A stretch of DNA of 64,000 bases from JAPLJU01 sp036725345. GTDB lineage: Bacteria; Desulfobacterota; Syntrophia; Syntrophales; UBA2192. Below, in pieces: positions 43,281 to 50,944 of this stretch. Numbering within the stretch: position 1 is the stretch's first letter; every line of letters begins with the position of its first letter. Both the position numbers and the translations under genes were made by a program. The DNA lies in NCBI GenBank assembly GCA_036725345.1, contig DAIMEJ010000005.1, positions 62,001-126,000 on the forward strand. The letters are read 5' to 3'. The notes under the pieces were generated by a model. The model was not told the DNA's origin. It saw only the letters and a list, made by a program, of their open reading frames with translations, and searched no databases.

Positions 43281-44012
43281 ATGAAGAACAGGAGAAAGAT
43301 CATTGAAATCAACGAAGCGCTCTGTGACGGCTGCGGGCTCTGTGTCCCCGCCTGTGCCGAGGGTGCCATCCAGATCGTCGACGGCAAGGCAAAACTTGTG
43401 AAAGACATATTTTGCGACGGCCTCGGTGCCTGCCTTGGCGAATGTCCCAGGGGAGCGCTGGCGATCATCGAGAGGGAGGCCGAGGCCTTCGACGAATCCG
43501 CGGTCCACGACCGCCTGGCCTCCCTTAAGAAAGGGCCGCCCGGTCTGAACCTCCACGAACACGCCGGCTGCCCGTCGATGATGATACATTTCGGATCGTC
43601 CCCGGAGAAAAAAAAGACGACGCCGGAAAGACCTTCCGCCGGAACGGCCTCGGCACTTGCGCAGTGGCCCGTCCAGATCCGGCTCATCCCGCCGTCCGCC
43701 CCGTTCCTGAAAAACTCGAGCCTCCTGATCGCCGCCGATTGCGTCCCCGTCGCCTACGGTTCTTTCCATGAAGACTTCCTCGCTGGACGAACCGTCATGC
43801 TCGGCTGCCCGAAGCTCGACGACTGGAAGTTCTACCTCGAACGGTTTACGGAGATTTTCAGGCAAAATGACATCCGGGACATCACCGTGCTCGACATGGA
43901 AGTGCCCTGCTGCTCGGCCCTTCCCCGGATTGTGAAAGAAGCACTGGCCCGTGCCGGGAAGGATATTCCCGTCCAGGAGAAAATCATTTCGATCAGCGGA
44001 AAATTAAAATAA
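43281..44012 (+). CDS. Hcp-associated 4Fe-4S ferredoxin
   Basis: The 243-residue protein has an N-terminal ferredoxin domain with EALCDGCGLCVPACAEGAI and a second, atypical motif FCDGLGACLGECPRGAL (one Cys of the usual four replaced by the preceding domain spacing). The long C-terminal region (from about 90) contains GCPSMMIHF, GCPKLDDWKFY and EVPCCSALPRIVKEAL, with more possible cluster or thiol cysteines. Such proteins commonly follow hcp and probably supply its electrons. CGGAGGAAAC precedes the ATG, 54 bp after hcp. Confidence 0.87.
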   Translation: MKNRRKIIEINEALCDGCGLCVPACAEGAIQIVDGKAKLVKDIFCDGLGACLGECPRGALAIIEREAEAFDESAVHDRLASLKKGPPGLNLHEHAGCPSMMIHFGSSPEKKKTTPERPSAGTASALAQWPVQIRLIPPSAPFLKNSSLLIAADCVPVAYGSFHEDFLAGRTVMLGCPKLDDWKFYLERFTEIFRQNDIRDITVLDMEVPCCSALPRIVKEALARAGKDIPVQEKIISISGKLK

Positions 44013-44093
44013 TCCTTCATCGACAGCCCTTTTTCTGGTAATATGCCTCAGCTTTTTGACTGACGAAAATCCCAACGGTTCGAAAAGCGGGTC

Positions 44094-45005
44094 ATGGCCA
44101 GATACACCTACTATACCCTCATCTTGCTTCTCGCCCTACTGCCGGGCCCTGTCGACTCGGAACGACGGGCATTTGCCGTCACGGAAAAGACGATTCAGGA
44201 TGCCCCCCCCGCGTCCCCGTCAGCCCAGGACCCCGAGCGCCAGCCTTCCGTCAGGAAAAAGATCCATTCTCCCCGTCACCTCGAAATGAGTTTCGCGACC
44301 CTGCGGGAAAGCATTCTCGTCACTTTCACCGGCAAGGTACCGAGGCAGTGGGGTGAAAACGTCATCGGCACGAAAACGGCAATCGACACGGACAAGAAAT
44401 TTATCGCCCTGACCTTTGATGCCTGCGGCGGATCGAGGGGCAGGGGCTATGACGCCAAACTGATCAATTTTCTCAAGCGGGAAAAAATTCCCGCCACCCT
44501 CTTCCTCAGCGGAAAGTGGATCGACGCCAACCCCGACATCGCCAGGGAACTGGCGGAATACCCCCTTTTCGAAATCGCGAACCACGGGCTGAACCACAGG
44601 CCCTGCTCGATCAACGGGAAGAAAGCCCAGGGGATCCAGGGGACCAGAAACATAGACGAACTCATAGACGAAATCGAGCAGAACGCCAGAAAGATCGAAA
44701 TCCTGGCCGGCAAAAAGCCGAAGTACTTTCGACCGGCGGCGGGGTTCTGCGACGAGTACGGCGTGAAGATAGCCAGCGCCCTCGGGTACGAGGCCATCGG
44801 CTGGAGCCTGGTGGGTGACGCCGGCGCCACTTACTCGAAAAAGGATGTCATCGAGGCGCTGCTCGGCGCGTCGCCGGGCGCCATTGTCATCCTGCACATG
44901 AACGCCCCGCAGGGAGAGACCGCCGAAGGTTTGATGGCGGCGATTCCCGAGTTGAGGAATAAGGGGTTCGAATTCGTCAGACTGGGCGGCCAGATCCTGA
45001 AATAA
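44094..45005 (+). CDS. Polysaccharide deacetylase (NodB fold), exported
   Basis: The 303-residue protein has an N-terminal hydrophobic signal (TYYTLILLLALLPGPVDS). Its NodB domain (about 100-300) includes ALTFDACGG as motif 1 (in place of TFDDG), ANHGLNHRPC as motif 2 with the zinc histidines, YFRPAAGFCDEYG as motif 3, and GAIVILHMN near the end. It probably removes acetyl groups from a surface or peptidoglycan polymer. The gene begins 81 bp after the ferredoxin gene and is followed by an NlpC/P60 gene, suggesting an envelope role. Confidence 0.88.
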   Translation: MARYTYYTLILLLALLPGPVDSERRAFAVTEKTIQDAPPASPSAQDPERQPSVRKKIHSPRHLEMSFATLRESILVTFTGKVPRQWGENVIGTKTAIDTDKKFIALTFDACGGSRGRGYDAKLINFLKREKIPATLFLSGKWIDANPDIARELAEYPLFEIANHGLNHRPCSINGKKAQGIQGTRNIDELIDEIEQNARKIEILAGKKPKYFRPAAGFCDEYGVKIASALGYEAIGWSLVGDAGATYSKKDVIEALLGASPGAIVILHMNAPQGETAEGLMAAIPELRNKGFEFVRLGGQILK

Positions 45006-45038
45006 CATTCGGGTCCGATCGCCGGGCCCGCGGAGTGT

Positions 45039-46472
45039 TTGATTTCCCCAATGCCGAAAAAGCCCCGTCGCACCGCGATCCTTTTGAAATTGAGGGTCCT
45101 GATCATCCTCATCGCTTTATTCTTTCCCGCCTTTCTTTCCTGCGCCGAAAAACCCGTCTTGACCCTCTGGGAGTCGCAGGGGATGGCCCCCCAGAGACTC
45201 AGGAACGTGGACCCCGACTTCGAATCCGCGGATTTCTGGGCGGCGCGGGCCCCTGAACCGCGCGCCCTCATCCTGACCCCCGAAGAAATTGAAGCGCTCA
45301 ACCGGGCGGCCCTGAAATACCCCGCCAACCTCGTCGACATCTTCGCACTCCCGGAGCGCCTGGAGCGGTCGCATCTGCAGGACATGATCGACGACCTGGA
45401 GAAACTGAAGAACGGGCCTCCGGGTTATGACCACACGAATCACCCCCTGACAAAAAAATTCTATGACCGAATCGAATCGGTCATCGGGACACTGCCCGAA
45501 ACCCTGCCGCTGCAGTACGGCGTCATCACTTCGCGGACGAACCTCCGCAGGCTCCCGACAAACGAAATTTTTCTGGACAAACCGTTCCGAGGCGGCTTCG
45601 ACCGTTTCCAGTTTACGCTGGTGGAATGCGGAACGCCCGTGGCCATCTTCCACGCCACGAGGGAGCGGGACTGGTACCTGATTCAACTCTCCCACACGAA
45701 GGGTTGGGTCGAGGCTTCGCAGATCGCCACGGCTCCCAAACAGGAGGTCCTGGATTTCGCAAGGTCGAACCCCCTTGTCGTAACAGGCTCCCGCGTGGAA
45801 GTCTATGCCAACCCATCCCTCGACCAGCATGCCGCCACGCTTCAGATGGGCGCGACCCTTCCCCTTGAAAGCAGGAAAGTATCACACTGCCGCGTGACGC
45901 TGCCCGCCAGGAACGATGACGGCACGCTCAAGCGGGCCGCCGGGTACGTCCGCGCTTCCGACGATGTCCATGACGGCTACCTCCCCTTCACAATAACAAA
46001 CCTCTATCGCCAGGCTTTCAAATTGCTGAACCACCCCTACGGATGGGGAGACCTGTACGAGGGGCGGGATTGCTCCCGCTTCATCATGGACATCTACCGA
46101 TGCTTCGGTTTCAACATGCCCCGAAACAGTCTTCGACAATCCCAGTTCAACGGCAAGTACCGATCGGACATTCACGATCTTGAGGACGGCGAAAAGATCG
46201 AGTTTCTGAAAAAATACGACGGCCGGCCAGCGATTCTCTACATACCCGGCCACATCATGCTTCTTCTGGGTGTCATCGACGGGAAACCCTACATTATTCA
46301 TAGCGCCTGGGCCTACAACGACGAGTCCGGGTTTTTCACCCGGGAGACGAAATACATAGGCCGGGTTGCCGTGTCCGACACCTCCCTCGGACAGGGCACC
46401 AGGGGTGGCTCCCTCCTGAAGAGAATCACTGCGGTGACCCCCATGGACGAGAAGGACAAATCTTTCCCGTAA
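45039..46472 (+). CDS. SH3-domain NlpC/P60 (C40) peptidoglycan hydrolase, probable lipoprotein
   Basis: The 477-residue protein has a basic N-terminus, a hydrophobic signal and a possible lipobox ending FLSC (near residue 35). The middle resembles bacterial SH3 domains (about 165-330; RTNLRRLPTNEIF and WYLIQLSHTKGWVEAS). The C40 peptidase follows, with catalytic Cys in GRDCSRFIMDIY and His in PGHIMLLLG. It should cut stem peptides of peptidoglycan. It starts 33 bp after the deacetylase gene. Confidence 0.9.
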   Translation: MISPMPKKPRRTAILLKLRVLIILIALFFPAFLSCAEKPVLTLWESQGMAPQRLRNVDPDFESADFWAARAPEPRALILTPEEIEALNRAALKYPANLVDIFALPERLERSHLQDMIDDLEKLKNGPPGYDHTNHPLTKKFYDRIESVIGTLPETLPLQYGVITSRTNLRRLPTNEIFLDKPFRGGFDRFQFTLVECGTPVAIFHATRERDWYLIQLSHTKGWVEASQIATAPKQEVLDFARSNPLVVTGSRVEVYANPSLDQHAATLQMGATLPLESRKVSHCRVTLPARNDDGTLKRAAGYVRASDDVHDGYLPFTITNLYRQAFKLLNHPYGWGDLYEGRDCSRFIMDIYRCFGFNMPRNSLRQSQFNGKYRSDIHDLEDGEKIEFLKKYDGRPAILYIPGHIMLLLGVIDGKPYIIHSAWAYNDESGFFTRETKYIGRVAVSDTSLGQGTRGGSLLKRITAVTPMDEKDKSFP

Positions 46473-46488
46473 ATCCTCGTCATCATGA

Positions 46489-46674
46489 ATGAATCAACAA
46501 ACCTTCATGCGAAAGACAATCTTCATGAACTTTCATTTCCGCGAGGTGCTGACCAACCTCCTCACCAACCCGGCACTCGACCCGATCGCAAAGATTCCGG
46601 AGTACAAGGTCTGTGCCGTCAAGATCGTGGCCGCGTTACAGCGCGGAGCGCTGTTACGCAGTTCTGGGTTTTAA
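46489..46674 (+). CDS. Possible small protein or gene remnant
   Basis: This frame encodes 61 residues (MNQQTFMRKTIFMNFHFREV...). It lies in the 46473-46840 gap and has no clear ribosome site. The middle part (VLTNLLTNPALDPIAKIPEY) has good codon usage, but the last codons run through a near-perfect inverted repeat (46633-46659), and I recognise no family. It may be a truncated gene end. The rest of the gap holds only a terminator. Confidence 0.3.
   Translation: MNQQTFMRKTIFMNFHFREVLTNLLTNPALDPIAKIPEYKVCAVKIVAALQRGALLRSSGF
46633..46659. repeat. Imperfect inverted repeat
   Basis: GCGTTACAGCGC (46633-46644) and GCGCTGTTACGC (46648-46659) are inverted with one mismatch and a 3-nt centre. It lacks a T-run and lies inside a doubtful small frame, so it may be a REP-like element or a scar. 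Confidence 0.5.
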
Positions 46675-46726
46675 ATTTTGAATGATGAGTTGAACTGACG
46701 GATTGAAAAGGGCGATCGTTCAGAAA

Positions 46727-46758
46727 AGAAAGGCGGGCTTCAAGCCCGCCTTTCTTTT
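46727..46758. terminator. Bidirectional intrinsic terminator
   Basis: AGAAAGGCGGGCTT (46727-46740) is the exact complement of AAGCCCGCCTTTCT (46742-46755), forming a long hairpin with a T-rich flank on the plus strand and an A/T-rich one on the other. It separates the NlpC/P60 gene from the convergent OFA transporter. Confidence 0.85.
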
Positions 46759-46840
46759 AATCAAACATGAGGGACGGGATCACCCGCCCTATGTTTGTAT
46801 TTCTAACTCTTCACTCACCACTACCCACTCGCCACTATTT

Positions 46841-48076
46841 TTACGCCTTGGCCTTGGGCGCCGGACGCTTGTAGAGCATCGCCAGGACGAAACCGCAAAT
46901 CAGGAGGCCCGCCGCCACGTAAAGAGCCTGCTTGGGAATCTGGGCGAAGACGAGCGGTCCCACCACGCCGGCGCAGCCCCAGGCCGTCAGCATGATGCCG
47001 TAGACCTTGCCGATGTAACCCGGGCCGAAGGAGTCGGCCGCGAAGGGGGGCATCGTGGCGAACCCGCCGCCGTAGCACGCCAGCAGGTAGCAGGCGATGA
47101 CGGTGAACATGAGCTGGTTGCTGATCTGGGGCAGGAAGATGTAGAGGGCCGCCTGGCTGGCGAACATGGTCATGAAGACCATCCTGCGTCCGATCTTGTC
47201 GGAGAGCGACGCCCAGAAGAGTCTTCCCAGGCCGTTGAAGATCGAGGCAATGGCCAGGATCGTCCCGCCCGCCACGGCGAGATCTGCAGCCGAAATCCCC
47301 GGCGAGCCGGCCTTGACGACATCCTGCGCCAGCGGCGAGAGCTGGGAGATGAGCCCGAGGCCGGCGGAGACATTCAGGAACAGCATGCCCCAGAGCATGA
47401 ACCACTGTGGTGTCTTGATGGCCTCGTCAAACGTAAAGGAATCCGCCGCCGACACGGTCGTCGTCGGGGGCGTCCAGCCCTTGGGCAGCCAGCCCTTGGG
47501 GGGGTTCTTGTAGAACTGGGCCGCGCCGGTGACGAGGATCAGGAAGATAAATCCCCATATGTAGAAGGTCTTGGCCACACCCATGTCGTTGACCATTCCG
47601 GGGGCGATCTTGCCCATGAAGAAGGCGCCGGCACCGAACCCCATGACGGCAAGGCCCGTGATGAGACCGCGCTTGTCGGGGAACCAGCGGATCAGCGTCG
47701 CGATGGGCGTCACATAGCCGAACCCGTTTCCGAGGCCGCCGATGACGCCGAAGCCGAGCCAGAGCAGGAACAAGTTGCCCACCTGGTCGGCAAAACCGGC
47801 GAGCAGAACGCCCAGGCCGAAGAGGATGCCGCCGATGGTCGCCACAAACCGGGGACCCTTCTTGTCGACGAGGGTCCCGCCGAATGCCGCCGCCAGACCG
47901 ATGACCGCCATGTTAATCATCATGGTGGCCTGCGTGGGTGTCTCAGCCCAGCCGTGCGTCATCATCAGAGGTTTTTTGAAAACCGACCAGGCATAGACCG
48001 TGCCGAGGCACAGCTGCATGACAATCGCCGCAATTGCGATAATCCAACGTTTGCTTTCCAGATTCTCGTTACTCAT
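46841..48076 (-). CDS. OFA family MFS transporter (oxalate/formate antiporter-like)
   Basis: The 411-residue protein has about 12 transmembrane segments and OFA-family features: an N-terminal QLCLGTVYAWSVFKKPLM and a GGLGNGFGYVTPIATLIRWF segment after helix 4. The family includes oxalate:formate exchangers and monocarboxylate transporters, but the substrate here is unknown. The ribosome site AAGGGAGGAG is strong. An intrinsic terminator separates the upstream CBS-ACT gene on the same strand. Confidence 0.9.
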   Translation of the reverse strand: MSNENLESKRWIIAIAAIVMQLCLGTVYAWSVFKKPLMMTHGWAETPTQATMMINMAVIGLAAAFGGTLVDKKGPRFVATIGGILFGLGVLLAGFADQVGNLFLLWLGFGVIGGLGNGFGYVTPIATLIRWFPDKRGLITGLAVMGFGAGAFFMGKIAPGMVNDMGVAKTFYIWGFIFLILVTGAAQFYKNPPKGWLPKGWTPPTTTVSAADSFTFDEAIKTPQWFMLWGMLFLNVSAGLGLISQLSPLAQDVVKAGSPGISAADLAVAGGTILAIASIFNGLGRLFWASLSDKIGRRMVFMTMFASQAALYIFLPQISNQLMFTVIACYLLACYGGGFATMPPFAADSFGPGYIGKVYGIMLTAWGCAGVVGPLVFAQIPKQALYVAAGLLICGFVLAMLYKRPAPKAKA

Positions 48077-48110
48077 AACATCCCTTCTCCTCCCTTTTAT
48101 AAAATTCAGT

Positions 48111-48153
48111 AAAAAAGGGGAAAGACACGCCGTTCCGGTTCTTTTCCCCTTTA
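48111..48153 (-). terminator. Intrinsic terminator after the CBS-ACT gene
   Basis: On the minus strand AAAGGGGAAAAG pairs with CTTTCCCCTTT (48152-48141 with 48124-48114), followed by more T residues. It lies just after the stop codon of the gene at 48179-48823. Confidence 0.8.
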
Positions 48154-48178
48154 TTCCATATTGAGTGAAATGAACAAC

Positions 48179-48823
48179 CTACTCTTCGTAACGGGTCGTG
48201 ACCCTGTACCCGGCATCCCGCAAGGCCTTGCACAGGTCCTTTACATCTTCCGTGTTGACCCGGATCACTGCCAGCCGGCTTCCGGGATCCCCCTTGCTGA
48301 CACTCGACACCATGGAGATGATCGTAAGCCCCCTGGCTTTGACGATACCCGCTATTTTCTCCAGCTCTCCCATGTCGCTCGGGACTGTGAGCTCGATTCT
48401 CGAACTGGGCGTTCCCATGCCCATCACTTCAAGGAGCACATTGAGCAGGTCGGAGGTCGCGATGATCCCGACCAGTTCCCCTCCTGACACCACGGGAAGG
48501 CTCCCGATATTGCGGCGGTTGATGACCTCGGCTGCCGCCTCGATGGGCGTCTCCGGCGTCACGGTGACCGGGTCCTTCGTCATGATGTCTCCGGCTTTCA
48601 TCTCCGAAAGGAGATAGTTGAGTTCGTGAACCGAGAGGGTACTCGCCGGCGACGCTGAGTTCTCACGAATATCCCCGTCGGTGATAATACCGACGACCCT
48701 CTTCCCGTCAACCACCGGGACCTGGTTGAATTGATGTTCCTGAAGGATGTTCCTGACCGCCAGCACACTCGTTTCCCGTGTCACCGTCACGACGCTTCTG
48801 GTCATTCTCCTGCCGACGAACAT
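48179..48823 (-). CDS. CBS-ACT domain protein, AcuB-like
   Basis: The 214-residue protein has two CBS motifs (about 5-125; VVGIITDGDIREN and LVGIIATSDLLNVLL) and a C-terminal ACT-like domain (about 138-210; RIELTVPSDMGELEKIAGIV). AcuB-type proteins bind adenine nucleotides and are linked to acetoin/acetate metabolism, although the role is seldom known. No strong ribosome site was seen. The gene lies 18 bp after the Rho-N gene and may share its transcript. Confidence 0.88.
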   Translation of the reverse strand: MFVGRRMTRSVVTVTRETSVLAVRNILQEHQFNQVPVVDGKRVVGIITDGDIRENSASPASTLSVHELNYLLSEMKAGDIMTKDPVTVTPETPIEAAAEVINRRNIGSLPVVSGGELVGIIATSDLLNVLLEVMGMGTPSSRIELTVPSDMGELEKIAGIVKARGLTIISMVSSVSKGDPGSRLAVIRVNTEDVKDLCKALRDAGYRVTTRYEE

Positions 48824-48841
48824 GATGGATCCCCGCCTGGC

Positions 48842-49177
48842 CTATTCCCCCGGGGGAGAGACCTTTCTGGTCAATCTTCGCGTTTTCTTCTTGAGCCGGC
48901 TGATCCTTCTCTTGAGGTACAGTGCGTGGAGCCGGTCCCCCTTTTCCTTTAGTTCCTCTTTTTTCGACCTGAGTTCCCGGAGTTTCTTCTTCAGATCAAC
49001 AATGCTTTCCGCGGGCTTTTCACGCACCGCCTTGAGAGGAACACCCTTGGCCTCCTTGATGGCCCTGATCAACTCCTCCTTTTTCATGGCACTGACGCCG
49101 GATATTCCCCCCATGTCCAGGGCCATTTCCCTCAATTCCTTTACGGTGTGTTTTTCCAGGGATTTCTTCTCTTCCAT
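48842..49177 (-). CDS. Rho-N (SAP-like) domain protein
   Basis: The 111-residue, very basic protein starts with a Rho termination factor N-terminal type helix-loop-helix (LEKHTVKELREMALDMGGIS, KKEELIRAIKEAKGV). A lysine/arginine-rich helical tail (DLKKKLRELRSKKEELKEKG) follows. It probably binds nucleic acid. AAAGGAACAGGAAG precedes its ATG. It is not Rho itself, lacking the ATPase domain. Confidence 0.85.
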   Translation of the reverse strand: MEEKKSLEKHTVKELREMALDMGGISGVSAMKKEELIRAIKEAKGVPLKAVREKPAESIVDLKKKLRELRSKKEELKEKGDRLHALYLKRRISRLKKKTRRLTRKVSPPGE

Positions 49178-49338
49178 CTTCCTGTTCCTTTCCGGGGATG
49201 ATAAAGAAAAGTTAATAAATACAGGGGTTTATCTTTCACGTTTTTCTGCCCTGAAAATGGTCGCGGGGAATATATCAGAGGGTCGGGGTAAAATCAAACC
49301 GAATGTTGATGGCCCGATGGTCGGGTGATTGAACGGTT

Positions 49339-49740
49339 TTACTCATAGGCGGCCAGCCTTCCCGTCAATTTAACCTTCTCGCCGCCCACATTGAAAACCA
49401 CCTTGATGCCCAGTTTGTTGCAGAGGAGAAGTTCGGGGAGGTTGTCCGGTTTGTAATCTCCGCCCTTGGCAAAAATGGAGGGCTTCAGCATTTCAAGCGT
49501 CTTGCAGACCGTGAAATCCGTATCCATGCAGTCCACGACTTCGTCAACGTAACGGATACCCTGCAGGATCTCTTTTCTTTCGTTGTAGGGCAGGAAGAAG
49601 TAATGCTTCTTTTTCAGCAGCGTCTCGTCCGAGTTGAGGATGACAACCAGCCGGTCGCCGAGGCTCCTGGCCTCCCGAAAAAGACGAATGTGACCCACGT
49701 GTATGGGGTCAAACCAGCCGCTCGTGCAAACGGTGATCAT
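49339..49740 (-). CDS. Cytidylyltransferase-like nucleotidyltransferase
   Basis: This 133-residue protein has the nucleotidyltransferase superfamily HxGH motif in GWFDPIHVGHIRLF and a second motif in LPYNERKEILQGI (in place of ISSTxxR). It resembles RfaE2/HldE C-terminal or glycerol-3-phosphate cytidylyltransferase proteins. GGDYKPDNLPE near the end is typical of RfaE2-like enzymes. Because no heptose genes are next to it, the substrate is uncertain. AAAGGGAG precedes the start. Confidence 0.85.
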   Translation of the reverse strand: MITVCTSGWFDPIHVGHIRLFREARSLGDRLVVILNSDETLLKKKHYFFLPYNERKEILQGIRYVDEVVDCMDTDFTVCKTLEMLKPSIFAKGGDYKPDNLPELLLCNKLGIKVVFNVGGEKVKLTGRLAAYE

Positions 49741-49800
49741 GAATTTTCTCCCTTTATGTTCAGGAACGGCTCCGTAATCCGCCCGTCACGCGGTTATGCC

Positions 49801-50865
49801 TCAAGGCAGGACATCTACTCCTTCAAAGATCATGACAACCAGGTCCTCCCTGGCCACGGCCAGCCGCTTGCCGTCAGGGCTGTAAGACAGGGAAAGGACA
49901 TACCCATAGGGGGCCTTGATCGTTTTCAGGGGAGTCCCGCCCGCGACGTCCCAGATCACGATGTCCTGATCAGCTCCCGTTGCCAGCCGCCTGCCGTCGG
50001 GGCTGAAGGCGAGAGAGAAAACGAAGCTCCCGACGCTGAGTGTCCGGATCTTCTGTCCCGTCCGGGCGTCCCAGAGAGTGACCGACTGATCGGCCCCCCC
50101 AGAGGCGATGACCTTTCCGTCGGGAGAGAAGGAGAGGCACCTGACCAGGCTCTTGTGCCCCGTGAGTTTCTGGATCGGCTTACCCGTCCGGGCGTCCCAG
50201 AGGTTGACGGCGAAATCATCGCTTCCCGTGGCGACCCGGGTCCCGTCGGGACTGAAGGAAACGGCGTTGACCGTGTAGCGGTGACTGCGCAGGACATGGA
50301 GGGATCGCCCCGTCTCCACATCCCAGATGACGGCCGTTCGGTCTTCACTGCCAGAGACAATCCTCCCGCCGTCGGCGCTGAAGGAGAGCGAGACGACAGC
50401 GGCGCTGTGGGCACTCAGGGTTCTGATCGACTTGTACGAGGGCACATCCCACAGGATGACGCTCCGGTCCCGACTTGCCGAAGCAAGTCTTTTGCCGTCA
50501 CGGCTGTAGGCGAGGGAGAAAACGGCCTTCCTGTGACCCCTCAGCGTGTGGAGGACATTGCCTGTCGCGGCATCCCAGATGATGATGTTGTCGTCCATGG
50601 CCCCCGACGCCAGTGTTTTGCCGTCAGGGTTGAACGCCACCGCCCATACCCGGTCCCTGTGTCCCCGCAACAGTATGTAATCGTTCTTGGCGCCGTCGCT
50701 GCGAAAAAGCGACTGCGGCACGAGGGCTCGCAGGAAATCGCCCATCGCATCCACAACCCCCCTTTCCTCCGACTGCGCCATACCGGTTGCCGGCAGGCAG
50801 AGAAGAAGGACCGCTGCCGCGAAGAACATCGCGCTGAGTCTGAATGGGACTTTAATAAACTTCAT
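49801..50865 (-). CDS. Exported WD40-repeat protein
   Basis: The 354-residue protein begins with a signal peptide (LSAMFFAAAVLLLCLPATGM). From about residue 60 it forms seven WD40-like repeats, each with a pattern like LRGHRDRVWAVAFNPDGKTL and IIWDAATGNV, consistent with one seven-bladed propeller. It is a protein-interaction scaffold in the periplasm or on the surface; the partner is unknown. It is downstream of, and probably cotranscribed with, the amidase gene (79 bp gap). Confidence 0.9.
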   Translation of the reverse strand: MKFIKVPFRLSAMFFAAAVLLLCLPATGMAQSEERGVVDAMGDFLRALVPQSLFRSDGAKNDYILLRGHRDRVWAVAFNPDGKTLASGAMDDNIIIWDAATGNVLHTLRGHRKAVFSLAYSRDGKRLASASRDRSVILWDVPSYKSIRTLSAHSAAVVSLSFSADGGRIVSGSEDRTAVIWDVETGRSLHVLRSHRYTVNAVSFSPDGTRVATGSDDFAVNLWDARTGKPIQKLTGHKSLVRCLSFSPDGKVIASGGADQSVTLWDARTGQKIRTLSVGSFVFSLAFSPDGRRLATGADQDIVIWDVAGGTPLKTIKAPYGYVLSLSYSPDGKRLAVAREDLVVMIFEGVDVLP

Positions 50866-50944
50866 TCTCCCTCAACGTCCGCCTGCTTTTCGCCCGACAC
50901 CGCCATCGCTGCCGACGGCCGCCGCAAGGGGCGTGTCGTGTTCT